Positions 51,442 through 61,038 of a stretch of DNA of 64,000 bases are shown here, piece by piece. The position numbers and the translations under genes were made by a program. The notes beneath the pieces are model-generated. The model was given only the letters and a program-made list of their open reading frames with translations, was not told the origin of the DNA and did not search any database. Source of the DNA: Acidobacteriaceae bacterium. Lineage in GTDB: Bacteria > Acidobacteriota > Terriglobia > Terriglobales > Acidobacteriaceae. The stretch spans positions 62,001 to 126,000 of the forward strand of contig PLDC01000024.1 of the NCBI GenBank assembly GCA_003134995.1, given 5' to 3'. Every line of letters starts with the position of its first letter. Position 1 is the first letter of the stretch.

Positions 51442-53406
51442 CTATCTTGCTGCCGCTCCCCGGGCGTGTTGCGAGTTCTCTGTCACGCGCCGTGAAGCTT
51501 CTTCCAGGGTGAAGCGGTCCATGAAGTCGAGCAGGCCGCGTGACATCTTCGACATCTGCTCGGCAGACGCCGCCAGTTCGGTTGAGCCGGAGGTTGACTG
51601 CTGCACCAGTTCGCGCATGCGCTCCATGGCTTTGACCACGGCGTGCGCGCCTGAAGCTTGCTCTTCCACCGCCGAGTTGATTTCGTGCGTGATCTCGTTC
51701 AGGCGCGTCGTAGCCCGCGCGATTTGCGACGAGCCATGCGATTGCTCGTTGGTGGCCGCGCCGATTTCCTGGGCGAACTTGTACACTTCGGTGACTACGT
51801 TTGAAATTTTGCGCAGCGCTGAATTCAATTCGCCGCCGAGATCGAGGCCTTCGTTCACGATTCCGGTGGAGCGGTCCATGTTTTCGACGGCCTTGCGCGC
51901 TTCCTTCTGAATGCTCTGGATGAGTTCGGAGATTTCCTTGGTGGACTGCGCCGATTTTTCCGCGAGCTTGCGGACTTCGTCGGCAACGACTGCGAAGCCG
52001 AGGCCGTGCTCGCCGGCGCGAGCCGCTTCGATGGCGGCGTTAAGAGCCAGCAGGTTGGTTTGTTCCGCGAGATCGTCGATGACTTCGATGATCTTGCCGA
52101 TATCGTCGGCGCGCTGGCCGAGGGCTCCGATGATTTCTCCCGAGGACGTGATGGTCGCGTTAATGCGGTTGAGGCCGTCGGTGGCCTTTTCCATGGTGGT
52201 GATGCCGCTGTGAACTTCTTCGCGCGAGCGGTTAGAAATATCGAGCAGCACCTTGGCGGTGTCGGCGACGCGCTGGATGGAAGCGACCATCTGATCGATG
52301 GATGCAGAAGTTTCACTTACGCTCGAAGCCTGCACCTGCGTGCTCTTCACCATGTTCTGCACGTTGACGCTCATTTCGTGCATGGTGCTGGTGACTTCGT
52401 CGATGGCCGAAGACGCCTGCAGTCCGACCTTGGCCGAATCGTCGGAGGCGTTGGCAACTTGTCCGCTGGCACTGGCGACTTGCGACGAAGCGTCACGTAC
52501 GCTGCGCACCAGGCGGCCGAGACCTTCGACCATCTTGGCGAAGGCGTTGCCTAATGTGTCTTGCGGCGAGCGCGGCTGAACCTGAACTGTAAGATCGCCA
52601 CCGGCAATGGCTTCGGAAACGGCAGCCATTTCTTTCAGATAATTGACCATCTTGGAGAAGGTGCGCGCGAGTTCTCCGATTTCGTCCTCGCGTTTCACGT
52701 CGATGCTGTGATCGAGGTCGCCGGTGTCGCCGATCTGCCGCGAAACCTGCATCAGTTTGTTCAGCGGTTCGATGATGGATTTGGCGGTAGTAATCGCGAC
52801 CCAGACGCCGACAATCAGGGCAACCAGCGTACTGATGACGGAGAAGATGATGGTGAGCGCGCTCGCTGTCTCATCGGACTTGCGCCGGGCGTCGACCAGC
52901 TTGCGGTTTTCTCCATCGGCCACATCGAGGGCTTCCGTCAAATTCTTTACCCACGAGGAAGCGTCTTTCTGGAGGTAGTAAATCTGCAATTCGGCCACGG
53001 TCGCGTTGCCTGAATCCACGTCTTTGCGTTTCTCGATCAGGGGCTGGGCGAATTCCTTGGCCCAGGCTTGTTCGAGTTGCCCGACCTTGTCGAGCGCGGC
53101 TTTTTCCTCATTGGAGTTGGACAGCGACTTGCCGATTTGCACTTTCTCCGTGAGCGTGCGCAGGCCCTCGTTCATGAGTTCCACCTCGCGCGTGTCGCCA
53201 CTGAGCAGGTAGTTGCTCAGGTCGAGGCCGTTCTGCATCATCTGAGAGCGCACGTCGTTCGTAGCGCCGGCTAGGTCGAGCGACACTTTAGCCGCGTCCT
53301 TCGCAGCGTGCTCTCTCAGCACCGCCACCAGGTTCACGATGAACAGCACCACCACCATGCTGAGGATGATTCCGAAATTCTTGTAGAGCCTTTTGCCGAT
53401 CGTCAT
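51442..53406 (-). CDS. Methyl-accepting chemotaxis protein
   Basis: A 654-aa receptor with GGAGGAA upstream of ATG 53406. TM1 about 12-30, a helical periplasmic four-helix-bundle sensor (about 35-180), TM2 about 186-210, and a HAMP domain (about 210-262, IIEPLNKLMQVSRQIG). The cytoplasmic signalling coiled coil has the conserved hairpin tip EQTNLLALNAAIEAARAGEHGLGFAVVADEVRKLAEKSAQSTKEI. No CheR-binding pentapeptide is at the C terminus. It is the single receptor of this operon. The ligand is unknown. Confidence 0.95.
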   Translation of the reverse strand: MTIGKRLYKNFGIILSMVVVLFIVNLVAVLREHAAKDAAKVSLDLAGATNDVRSQMMQNGLDLSNYLLSGDTREVELMNEGLRTLTEKVQIGKSLSNSNEEKAALDKVGQLEQAWAKEFAQPLIEKRKDVDSGNATVAELQIYYLQKDASSWVKNLTEALDVADGENRKLVDARRKSDETASALTIIFSVISTLVALIVGVWVAITTAKSIIEPLNKLMQVSRQIGDTGDLDHSIDVKREDEIGELARTFSKMVNYLKEMAAVSEAIAGGDLTVQVQPRSPQDTLGNAFAKMVEGLGRLVRSVRDASSQVASASGQVANASDDSAKVGLQASSAIDEVTSTMHEMSVNVQNMVKSTQVQASSVSETSASIDQMVASIQRVADTAKVLLDISNRSREEVHSGITTMEKATDGLNRINATITSSGEIIGALGQRADDIGKIIEVIDDLAEQTNLLALNAAIEAARAGEHGLGFAVVADEVRKLAEKSAQSTKEISELIQSIQKEARKAVENMDRSTGIVNEGLDLGGELNSALRKISNVVTEVYKFAQEIGAATNEQSHGSSQIARATTRLNEITHEINSAVEEQASGAHAVVKAMERMRELVQQSTSGSTELAASAEQMSKMSRGLLDFMDRFTLEEASRRVTENSQHARGAAAR

Positions 53407-53427
53407 GCCGTTCCTCCGGCCGCTTTC

Positions 53428-53769
53428 CTATTGATGAGGTTCGAATTTGAAATTCACGATGCCTGAACTCTCTCCTGCTGCGGGCTCGAAGCGCCATTTT
53501 CTGACCGCGTCCAGCGCGGCATTCGCCAGCACCGGATGCCCACCCACTACCTTCGCTTCTTTCACGCTGCCGTTCGGCGCCACCACCACTTGCACTTTCA
53601 CCGAGCCGGAAAGATTCATCTTCCGCGCCAGGTCGGGATACACAGGCTGCACTTTGCTCTTAACCTGGCGAGTGATTTCGGTCTGCGCATCTTGCGCTCG
53701 AACTGGCACCACTCCAGACCCAGTTGCCGCCAGCACTGCGAGCAACACCCCCGTCCGACGTAAAGACAC
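53428..53769 (-). CDS. TonB C-terminal-like periplasmic protein, first gene of the chemotaxis operon
   Basis: A 113-aa protein from GTG 53769 with GGGAGGA upstream. A signal peptide (RRTGVLLAVLAATGSGVVPVRAQ) precedes a TonB C-terminal fold: VYPDLARKMNLSGSVKVQVVVAPNGSVKEAKVVGGHPVLANAALDAVRKWRF. It lacks the long Pro-rich spacer of true TonB. It ends 21 bases before the MCP gene, so it is transcribed with the chemotaxis genes. A role as envelope partner of the receptor is only a guess. Confidence 0.85.
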   Translation of the reverse strand: MSLRRTGVLLAVLAATGSGVVPVRAQDAQTEITRQVKSKVQPVYPDLARKMNLSGSVKVQVVVAPNGSVKEAKVVGGHPVLANAALDAVRKWRFEPAAGESSGIVNFKFEPHQ

Positions 53770-54098
53770 AGTTCCTCCCTGGCAATAATCCTGGTGATGC
53801 CATCGGAGCAACGCCGTGGCCACCGCCCGGCTTTTGAAAAAACCAAGGTAATCATGGGGATATATATAAAAGCAAAAGACTTAATCCGATCGAGAAGGCG
53901 TCCTACCGATTTACCTCGGGTTAAGCTTCGTCTCATTTGGATCGCTGGCGGAATGGAGTCTCACACTGAGATCGCGCGGCTCGATTTTTCTCGCATTTGA
54001 CACCTAAGGCACCTCTCAACCCATTTCGCTTGACTCAAAATGAGATGACGGGATAGTTTTCCATTAGATTCAATCACTTGTGAGAATTCTAAAGCCGC
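53770..54098. other. Divergent regulatory region between the chemotaxis and kinase operons
   Basis: No gene. It must hold promoters for both operons. A plausible sigma70 box for the rightward operon is TTGACT (54030-54035) and TAGTTT (54054-54059), 18 bases apart. An AT-rich TATATATA lies near 53860. No clean sigma54 site was found on either strand. Confidence 0.4.
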
Positions 54099-57000
54099 GT
54101 GCCGGAAGTTGGTGACGCTCTGAACATGGCCGGAGTCAACTCGACGCCGTTGCCGGAAGGCCGCGCCTTGCCCTATTCCGACGATGCCTTTCAGAATCTT
54201 CTTCTGAAGATTGCCGCCAAGGCGTCGGAACGCCCCAGTGCTGCGTCGCTCATCCAGTTTTTCTGCCGCTCCACGCGCGAATTCTTCCAGGTTAGCGGCG
54301 TCTATTTCTGGCGTCGTCATTCGGGGGACGAACTTGTCGGCGAACAAGCTGACGGCAAGCTGGCCGAGCGCTTTATCGGAATCCGGTTGCTCCCGCAACA
54401 GAGCGCCAATACTGCCGAGGCCGTGCGCAAGCGCCGCACCATCGTTGTCGATGCGGAGCAGATGAGCCAGACCATCCCGGCTCTGCGCCAATTTGAGGCG
54501 CGCTCGCTGATGGTCGCTCCCTTGGTGGTCTTCGATGAAGTGATCGGCGCGACGACTTTTCTGCACGACTCCGAGGAAGCATTTTTTAACGACGACCTGG
54601 CCGCCAAGGCCACTATTCTGGCCGGGCAACTCGGCAGCCTGCTCGAAGCAACCCGGCTCGGCGAAGCTTCGCGCGAAGAACATCGGCGCACGGAAATTCT
54701 TGCCGAGGTCGCGAGTGCGCTGCACGGTACTCCCGATGTAGCGGCCGTCATCGATGCCCTGGCGGACCGTCTGCGGGTGTTGTTGCGCACGCGTTTGGTT
54801 TCAGTTCTTTTGCGCCGTGAGGGACCCTTCGAATTGCGCGGCGTCTCTGCCGACACCGCGCAATTGGCGAACGCCTTTCGCGCCGGCCATGACCGGCAGA
54901 CGATCCGCTTCGCCGCCGATATGGCGCAACGCGCGGTCGCCGCCGGCGAGGTTATCAGCATTTCTATCGGAGGCGAGTTGCACTCGCTCGGTTCTATGGT
55001 CGCTCCGGGAATGCTGCTGGCTGCGCCTTTTCGCACTACTCACAAGCAAGGCGCAATTCTCATCTATCCGCGCTCCGAGGGAGCCTTTACCGCGGAGGAG
55101 AAATCGCTGCTTTCGGCCATTGCCGGCTTCGGCGCAGTCGCCGTGGCTCACGCCGAACTGTGCGCCACCGCGCAAGGCCAGGCCCATGAATTGCATCAGT
55201 TGCTGGATATCTCCTCGGAACTGAGTTCCAGCGGCGATCTCGAACATTTTCTGCAGGCGTTCGTGGTGCGCGCCGCCGATTTTCTCGGCTACGGCCGGTG
55301 CCTTATCGCTCTGCTTGAAGATGGCGTGTTCCGGGTTCGCTGTGCCGTCATTCGCGGCCATGCGCGGACTGTGGACACAATTTTTCCAGAGGGCATCGCC
55401 ACCCGCGCCCTGCGTGAGAAGGAAGTATTCTGGTCCGACGATCTGACCCAACTCGCTGGCGTGAATCTCGAAGTGGTGGCACAACACCAAGCCAAGCAAT
55501 TGCTGGCCGTGCCCCTGTTGGGCGCTGACGGAAAAGTGCTGGGCATGTTCGGCGTGCTCGACCGTCTGGACAACACTGGGATTTCGCAGCAGGATATTCG
55601 CCGCGCCCGCGCCCTCGCCGCCCAGGTCTCGGTGGTGCTTGAAGTCGCTCACAATTTGCACCAGTCGGAACGGCATCGCAAGCGCTCTGAGGCGCTTACG
55701 CAACTGGCGCGCGAGATTGACGGCCTGCTGTCATTGCCCGACTTCGCCGGCAAGTTTGTCGAACGTGCCGTCGCCTTAGCCGGAGCCCAAGCGGGCGCGC
55801 TAGCCCTGGTTCAGGATGGACGATTCCAGACGGTCACGCTGCATCCCCCGACTGTCGCGGGTCACCAGGATCGCGGCCTGCACCAGCGACTCACGCAGGC
55901 TTTTTCAGAATTCGCTGCGAAGCGAACTGAATCGATTATTGCGAGCACTGCCGCCGAACTGCTCGGTGCGGAGTTGGCCTCGACCCTGAGCTGGAGCGAC
56001 TTGGTGGTGGTTCGGCTTCCCGGTCCCAATGGAGATCTCGCCGGTTTGCTTTGCCTGTCGGGACGCGACCGTCCGCTCGCCGTCGAAGATCGCGACCTGC
56101 TCGATGCCATTGCCGGACACGCCGCCATGGCATTGGAAAATGCCCGCCTCTTTACTCGCATCGAACAATCGAACCGCCACTGGCTGGAAATCTTTGACGC
56201 CATTACCGACTTCATCGTCGTGCATGATGAGAATGACAAAGTTCTGCGCGTGAACCGCTCGCTGGCCGCGATGATTGGCGTGGCCCCCGGCGAATTGATC
56301 GGCGTGAACATGCGCGCTCTGCTGGCGCTGACCAGCGAACCCGCACTTTATTCCTGTCCTTTTTGCCGCGCCATGGGCGAAAACACTGACGAATTCGTTC
56401 ATCCCGCGCTTGATCGCACTTACCTCGTTTCAACTTCGCGCGTGCACGGAGCGTCCAGCGAGAGCCTGCAAACCATTCACGTTCTCAAGGACATCACGGA
56501 CCGCCGCGAAGCCGAGCGCCGCTATCGCGAATTGTTCGACAACATTCAGGAGGGATTGTTTTTCAGCACGCCGGAAGGCCGCTTCATCGAAGTCAACGAT
56601 GCCATGGTGGCGATGCTCGGCTATTCCAGCCGCGAAGAACTTCTGCAGGTTGATATCCCAACGCAGATTTACTTCACCCCCGAAGAGCGTGACCGCCACG
56701 CGCAGGCTATGGAAAACGACGGCCACCTGCGCAACTTTGAAGGCACGCTTCGCCGCAAAAATGGCCTTCCCATCTATGTACTCATCAATGCTTTCGGCAT
56801 GTACGACAATCTTGGCCGCCTGGTGCAGATCCGCGGGCTGATGCTCGACGTGACCGGCATTCACACTTACCAATCGGAACTGCATCGCGAGCGCGACTTC
56901 TCCGGCAAAATCCTCAGCAACACGCAGAGCTTCATCGTCGTCGCGGACACCGCCGGCCTCATCAGCTACGCCAATCGCCGCTGGTTCGAGGCGGGATTCG

Positions 57001-57980
57001 AGCAGCGCGAACTTCTGGGACGTCCGCTGTTGGAGTTGGCCGCTCCCGGCTACGTTCGCCCCCTCGCGGACGCGCTTCAGGCTGTCATGCGCGGCGGACA
57101 AGTCGACAATCTGGAATTGCAAATCATGCGGGGCAACGGAAACGCCGGCCACTTCTCCGTGAACCTCAGCCCCATGCGTGACGAGCAGAGCAACATCAAC
57201 AGCATCGTCGTGGTCATGACCGACATTACAGACTCCTCGGAACTGCGCGACAAGTTGGTTCACGCAGAGAAGATGGCAGCCGTTGGACAGCTGGTTTCGG
57301 GCGTGGCTCACGAAGTGAATAATCCCCTCACTGCGATTCTCGGCTTCGCCGACCTGCTGATGGACAACCCCGAGATTCCGGAGTCCGCGCGGAAAGATCT
57401 GCGCGTAATTCTGCAGGAAGCCCAGCGCACCAAGCAGATCGTGCAGAACCTGCTCAGCTTCGCGCGCCAGATGCCGCCGCAGCGCAACGCCGTGCAGCTC
57501 AATCTGATCCTGCGCCGCACCATCCAACTGCGCTCTTACGATTTCAATAGCCACGGAGTAGAAATCATCGAGCATCTCGACGAGGGTTTGCCCGACGTCA
57601 TTGGCGACGCTCATCAACTGCAGCAGGTGTTCCTCAACATCCTGAACAACGCCTACGACGCTGTACACGAAGTCGGCCGGCCCGCGCGCATCGAGATCAT
57701 GACCACGAAATCCGGCGACGGCGTCGAAGCTTCTTTCCGCGACAACGGCTATGGCGTTTCCCATCCCGATCGGATTTTCGATCCCTTCTTCACCACCAAG
57801 GAGGTCGGCAAGGGAACCGGCCTCGGCCTCAGCATCTGCTATGGCATCGTGAAGGAGCACGGAGGCGAAATTCTTTGCCACAACAACACCGATGGCGAGG
57901 GAGCCACCTTCATCGTCCGCTTTCCCGCAGCGCCCCACACCGCCTCCTTGAGTGTGGCCGCAGGAGTGATACAAAAATGA
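54099..57980 (+). CDS. Multi-GAF/PAS soluble histidine kinase, 1293 aa
   Basis: A large cytosolic kinase without TM helices. About four GAF-like domains (roughly 30-195, 205-345, 365-525 and 540-690) are followed by three PAS domains (roughly 705-820, 825-945 and 950-1055). The first PAS carries CPFCRAMG, a possible metal or redox site. HisKA has LVSGVAHEVNNPLTAILGFADLL. The HATPase shows FLNILNNAYDAVH, DNGYGVSHPDRIFDPFFTTK and GTGLGLSICYGIVKEHGG. GTG 54099 is used; ATG 54126 is an alternative. Its TGA overlaps the ATG of the receiver gene downstream (ATGA), so it heads a three-gene operon. Confidence 0.92.
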   Translation: MPEVGDALNMAGVNSTPLPEGRALPYSDDAFQNLLLKIAAKASERPSAASLIQFFCRSTREFFQVSGVYFWRRHSGDELVGEQADGKLAERFIGIRLLPQQSANTAEAVRKRRTIVVDAEQMSQTIPALRQFEARSLMVAPLVVFDEVIGATTFLHDSEEAFFNDDLAAKATILAGQLGSLLEATRLGEASREEHRRTEILAEVASALHGTPDVAAVIDALADRLRVLLRTRLVSVLLRREGPFELRGVSADTAQLANAFRAGHDRQTIRFAADMAQRAVAAGEVISISIGGELHSLGSMVAPGMLLAAPFRTTHKQGAILIYPRSEGAFTAEEKSLLSAIAGFGAVAVAHAELCATAQGQAHELHQLLDISSELSSSGDLEHFLQAFVVRAADFLGYGRCLIALLEDGVFRVRCAVIRGHARTVDTIFPEGIATRALREKEVFWSDDLTQLAGVNLEVVAQHQAKQLLAVPLLGADGKVLGMFGVLDRLDNTGISQQDIRRARALAAQVSVVLEVAHNLHQSERHRKRSEALTQLAREIDGLLSLPDFAGKFVERAVALAGAQAGALALVQDGRFQTVTLHPPTVAGHQDRGLHQRLTQAFSEFAAKRTESIIASTAAELLGAELASTLSWSDLVVVRLPGPNGDLAGLLCLSGRDRPLAVEDRDLLDAIAGHAAMALENARLFTRIEQSNRHWLEIFDAITDFIVVHDENDKVLRVNRSLAAMIGVAPGELIGVNMRALLALTSEPALYSCPFCRAMGENTDEFVHPALDRTYLVSTSRVHGASSESLQTIHVLKDITDRREAERRYRELFDNIQEGLFFSTPEGRFIEVNDAMVAMLGYSSREELLQVDIPTQIYFTPEERDRHAQAMENDGHLRNFEGTLRRKNGLPIYVLINAFGMYDNLGRLVQIRGLMLDVTGIHTYQSELHRERDFSGKILSNTQSFIVVADTAGLISYANRRWFEAGFEQRELLGRPLLELAAPGYVRPLADALQAVMRGGQVDNLELQIMRGNGNAGHFSVNLSPMRDEQSNINSIVVVMTDITDSSELRDKLVHAEKMAAVGQLVSGVAHEVNNPLTAILGFADLLMDNPEIPESARKDLRVILQEAQRTKQIVQNLLSFARQMPPQRNAVQLNLILRRTIQLRSYDFNSHGVEIIEHLDEGLPDVIGDAHQLQQVFLNILNNAYDAVHEVGRPARIEIMTTKSGDGVEASFRDNGYGVSHPDRIFDPFFTTKEVGKGTGLGLSICYGIVKEHGGEILCHNNTDGEGATFIVRFPAAPHTASLSVAAGVIQK

Positions 57981-58378
57981 CAACCCAAGCCATTCAACGA
58001 GCCCTCCACCCCGTTCTGCTCATCGAAGACGAGCCATCCATCATGGCTTTGGTGAGCGCCACGCTTGAACGCAACGGTTACCAGGTCGTCTGCGTCGAGA
58101 GCGGAGCCGATGCCCTGCGCCTGCTCGAAAAAGGCCAATATCTCGGCGTCGTCTCAGACATGCGCACGCCCGGCGGCGTCGATGGCGCTCAGGTGCATAC
58201 CTGGATTTCAGCGAACCGTCCCGATCTCGAAAATAAAGTCGTGATCATTACCGGCGATTATGCCAACGAAGAAACTGTCGCTACGCTGCGCAAGATCGGC
58301 GCGCTCTATCTGGAGAAGCCGTTCCGCGTGCAGGATCTAATCTCGGCTGTTGAGAAGACTATGGGGAAAGCCCGGTGA
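57977..58378 (+). CDS. Single-domain response regulator
   Basis: A 133-aa receiver from ATG 57977. Acidic pocket IEDEPSIMALVSATLERNGY, phospho-acceptor Asp in GVVSDMRTPGGVDG, Thr in VIITGDYAN, and Lys in YLEKPFRVQDL. Four-base overlaps link it to the kinase upstream and to the sigma54 activator downstream. It probably relays or buffers phosphate between them. Confidence 0.93.
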   Translation: MTTQAIQRALHPVLLIEDEPSIMALVSATLERNGYQVVCVESGADALRLLEKGQYLGVVSDMRTPGGVDGAQVHTWISANRPDLENKVVIITGDYANEETVATLRKIGALYLEKPFRVQDLISAVEKTMGKAR

Positions 58379-59889
58379 ACGCCGACTTCAACAAGCCGCC
58401 TTTAGGCAAGAGCGCTAGAGCTTTAAATAGGGAAGATCTGCGTGTGCGTCTGCTGATCGTTGATGACGAGCAGAGCATTCGCAAGCTCTGCATCACGGTC
58501 GGCGAAGCGTTGGGCTTCATTTGCCTCGAAGCCGATAGCGGAGAATCCGCGCTGGCTTTGCTCGAAGAGCAGCCGGTGCACATGATTCTCAGCGACATGG
58601 TGATGCCGCATATGTCAGGCCTCGAATTTCTGGAGCGGGCAAAGAAGCTTCTGCCTCGCACTGAAGTGGCGCTGATGACCGGGCACGGCTCCATCGAAAC
58701 CGCGGTGCAGGCCATGAAGCTCGGCGCGTACGACTACATCACGAAACCGTTTTCGCCATTGGAGGAATTGCGGCTGTTCCTGCGCCGCATGGCTGAGAAA
58801 GTTCGACTGGTTGAAGAGAACGAATTTCTGCGCGAGCGCATGGATTCCGAAACCGCTGTGCACGGCATCGTTGGATCGTCCGCCAAGATTCAGGAAGTGC
58901 TGCGCATCGCTTCGCGTCTCAAGGACACGCGCACCGCTGTTCTAATCTCGGGCGAAAGTGGCACCGGCAAAGAGTTGGTCGCACGCGCCATTCATTTTCG
59001 CGGAGCATTTGCCAACCGTCCCTTCGTTGCGGTGGATTGCGGCTCGCTCGTGCCTACTTTGATCGAGAGCGAACTCTTTGGCTACGAAAAGGGAGCGTTC
59101 ACCGGCGCGCTGAAATCGAAGCCGGGATTGTTTCAATCTGCCGACACCGGCTCGGTCTTTCTGGATGAAATCGGCGAGCTGCCGCTGGAGTTGCAAGCCA
59201 AGCTGCTGCGCGTGCTGCAGGAAAAAGAGGTGCGGCCGGTCGGCAGCAATCAGCGCGTCAAAGTGGACGTGCGCATCATCGCCGCCACCAACCGTGATCT
59301 GGAAGCTGCTTACAAAAATGGAACCTTCCGCAAAGATCTATATTTTCGGCTTAACGTTGTTACGGTGCACGTGCCCGCGCTGCGCGAGCGCCGCAGCGAT
59401 ATACCAATGCTGGTGAGCTGGTTTTGCGAACGTTACGCTCCCGGTGGAGATCTGCGCGTCTCCAGCGCAGCCATGAAAGCGCTGATGAGTTACGATTGGC
59501 CGGGCAACGTTCGCGAATTGGAAAACTGCGTGGAGCGCGCCGTAGCACTGGGGGACGGAAACCTGATCGACCTGGGCGATCTGCCTACGTCGATCGCCAC
59601 GTTAACTTCGCCAGCCCCGCGATCGACAGACTCCGCACCGGAATTGGTTTCCGATCTCGCGGCCGCAGCCGAAATAGGTTCCGGCGACGGCGCAACTACT
59701 CTCTCCACCACCGATCTTGAAGACATTGAGCGCGCCACCATCCGCCGCGTCTTCGAGCAAGTCCACGGCGACAAAGCCCTCGCTGGACGGATGTTGGGCA
59801 TAAGCCGCGCCACGCTCTACCGCAAACTAAAACGCTACAACATCAGCGGTGCGCCAGCGTCAGGACCGTCAAGCCACACGCTGCAATAA
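58375..59889 (+). CDS. NtrC-family sigma54-dependent response regulator
   Basis: A 504-aa protein from GTG 58375. Receiver about 22-140 (IVDDEQSIRKLCITVG, MILSDMVMPHMSG, LMTGHGS, ITKPFSP). The AAA+ domain has Walker A GESGTGKE, a canonical GAFTGA sigma54 loop and Walker B SVFLDEIGEL. A Fis-type HTH ends it (GDKALAGRMLGISRATLYRKLKRYNI). It is the DNA-binding output of the three-gene operon, responding to the multi-GAF kinase. No target promoter was identified. Confidence 0.95.
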   Translation: MNADFNKPPLGKSARALNREDLRVRLLIVDDEQSIRKLCITVGEALGFICLEADSGESALALLEEQPVHMILSDMVMPHMSGLEFLERAKKLLPRTEVALMTGHGSIETAVQAMKLGAYDYITKPFSPLEELRLFLRRMAEKVRLVEENEFLRERMDSETAVHGIVGSSAKIQEVLRIASRLKDTRTAVLISGESGTGKELVARAIHFRGAFANRPFVAVDCGSLVPTLIESELFGYEKGAFTGALKSKPGLFQSADTGSVFLDEIGELPLELQAKLLRVLQEKEVRPVGSNQRVKVDVRIIAATNRDLEAAYKNGTFRKDLYFRLNVVTVHVPALRERRSDIPMLVSWFCERYAPGGDLRVSSAAMKALMSYDWPGNVRELENCVERAVALGDGNLIDLGDLPTSIATLTSPAPRSTDSAPELVSDLAAAAEIGSGDGATTLSTTDLEDIERATIRRVFEQVHGDKALAGRMLGISRATLYRKLKRYNISGAPASGPSSHTLQ

Positions 59890-60018
59890 GTCGGGGTAGG
59901 TTCCTGAGTTCGAAGTGAGCAGATTGCAACTTATCTTATTGGAGCTGAAGGCAAACCCTATCGGCCTCACTAAGTCATCCGGTCATAACATGCTCTAAAA
60001 GCCTTTTTAAGATTTATG

Positions 60019-60046
60019 TTGACAAAGTCTCCGCCGCTGCTAGACT
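60019..60046 (+). promoter_or_regulatory. Sigma70-like promoter of the 60-62 kb cassette
   Basis: TTGACA (60019-60024), a 16-base spacer, and TAGACT (60041-60046) lie 38 bases upstream of the first cassette ATG (60085). The -35 is a perfect consensus. Confidence 0.55.
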
Positions 60047-60084
60047 GCTGGCGTTAAATCTCTGGAACCGTCCCCCCTAGATAT

Positions 60085-60426
60085 ATGTTGCCTTCGCGCA
60101 TCATCGAACTGGACGCATACATTATTGTCTACGGGCTTGCTCTTATTGTCGCACTCAAACTATTAAATTCCAGCATCAACATGCGCGGCCTTCTAATTGA
60201 TAAATCCCACCCCTCAAGGGTCAGTCCGGCACGGGTGCAGCTATTAATCGCGACGATTTCGTTGTCAGCCCAATATGTGCATGCTGCTTCAACGTCGCTG
60301 GACGGCTCGTTTCCCAAACTCGGATCTGGCTGGTTGTATTTATTTGGGGGAAGCAGCGCCATTTACGTCGTGAGGAAGGCCTTCGAACGGCGCACGATAA
60401 ATAAACGCTTGAGACAGGGCCAATAG
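60085..60426 (+). CDS. Small three-TM membrane protein A of an unrecognised cassette
   Basis: A 113-aa protein. TM segments at about 10-27, 51-68 and 82-97. Characteristic residues are SPARVQLLIATISLSAQYV (about 47-65) and FPKLGSGWLYLFGGSSAIYVVRKAFERR (about 76-103). The next gene product shares this pattern (S-x3-Q-LLI-x-T, FP-x2-x2-G-x-L-x-L-x-G-x-S, Y-x-V-x-K), so the two are diverged paralogues. I do not recognise the family. It follows the promoter-like site at 60019-60046 and lies ten bases before the next ORF. Confidence 0.7.
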   Translation: MLPSRIIELDAYIIVYGLALIVALKLLNSSINMRGLLIDKSHPSRVSPARVQLLIATISLSAQYVHAASTSLDGSFPKLGSGWLYLFGGSSAIYVVRKAFERRTINKRLRQGQ

Positions 60427-60435
60427 GAGAGCAGC

Positions 60436-60978
60436 ATGAGTACCATGAGTAACGTCATCAGCAACCTATCGGATTTCTGTGAACTCTTAGCATGCGTGTT
60501 TCTCGGAGTTCTCGCGGGTATCCTGCTGTGGAAGATAGCTTTCGACAAGATCGACCTAGAGTGGCTGATCAGTGAGGACAATGGACATGCCAGCATGTCG
60601 AAGTTCCAGCTCCTGATATTTACCTTTGTAATCGCTATCAGCCTCGTTAAACTCACCGAGAAGCTGGGCAAGTTCCCGGTAATCGACAATGGTGTGCTTA
60701 CCCTGCTGGGAATAAGCGCCAGCACATATGCCGTCGGGAAGGGCATCCAAAAGTCCGGGATGGATACTGGGCCCATAGCCCCGAACTCGCCTAAGCTTCC
60801 GAAGCCCACAAATGGTGAGCAAGACGACCCAGCATCCTCGCACGTCCAGCGTGCTAAGGAAGCAGCCGACGAGGCCATAAGGCACGCCGACACCGCTCGT
60901 AAGGCCGCCGCGGTCGCAACTGCAGAGGCCGATCAGGGCAACCAGAATGCTGGTGGTGAACTTGGGCGTCAAGGATAA
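60436..60978 (+). CDS. Small three-TM membrane protein B with Ala-rich cytosolic tail
   Basis: A 180-aa protein with AGGAGAG upstream. TM segments at about 16-35, 57-73 and 86-101, aligned with protein A (SMSKFQLLIFTFVIAISL; FPVIDNGVLTLLGISASTYAVGKGIQK). The C-terminal ~75 residues are unique: a Pro-rich linker (PNSPKLPKPTNGEQDD) and a helical Ala/Glu/Arg heptad-like segment (AKEAADEAIRHADTARKAAA). The tail suggests oligomerisation or binding of a soluble partner. The function is unknown. Confidence 0.7.
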   Translation: MSTMSNVISNLSDFCELLACVFLGVLAGILLWKIAFDKIDLEWLISEDNGHASMSKFQLLIFTFVIAISLVKLTEKLGKFPVIDNGVLTLLGISASTYAVGKGIQKSGMDTGPIAPNSPKLPKPTNGEQDDPASSHVQRAKEAADEAIRHADTARKAAAVATAEADQGNQNAGGELGRQG

Positions 60979-61038
60979 GCTCCGCGTCTTTTCGGGTACC
61001 TGAGCGGGCACTAACTCGGCAGAGGTAGGTGGACTTAA

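Noticed and set aside
56430-57983. 517-aa minus-strand frame
   Set aside because: Antisense to the kinase core of the 1293-aa protein, whose motifs are unambiguous; no family character in the antisense frame.
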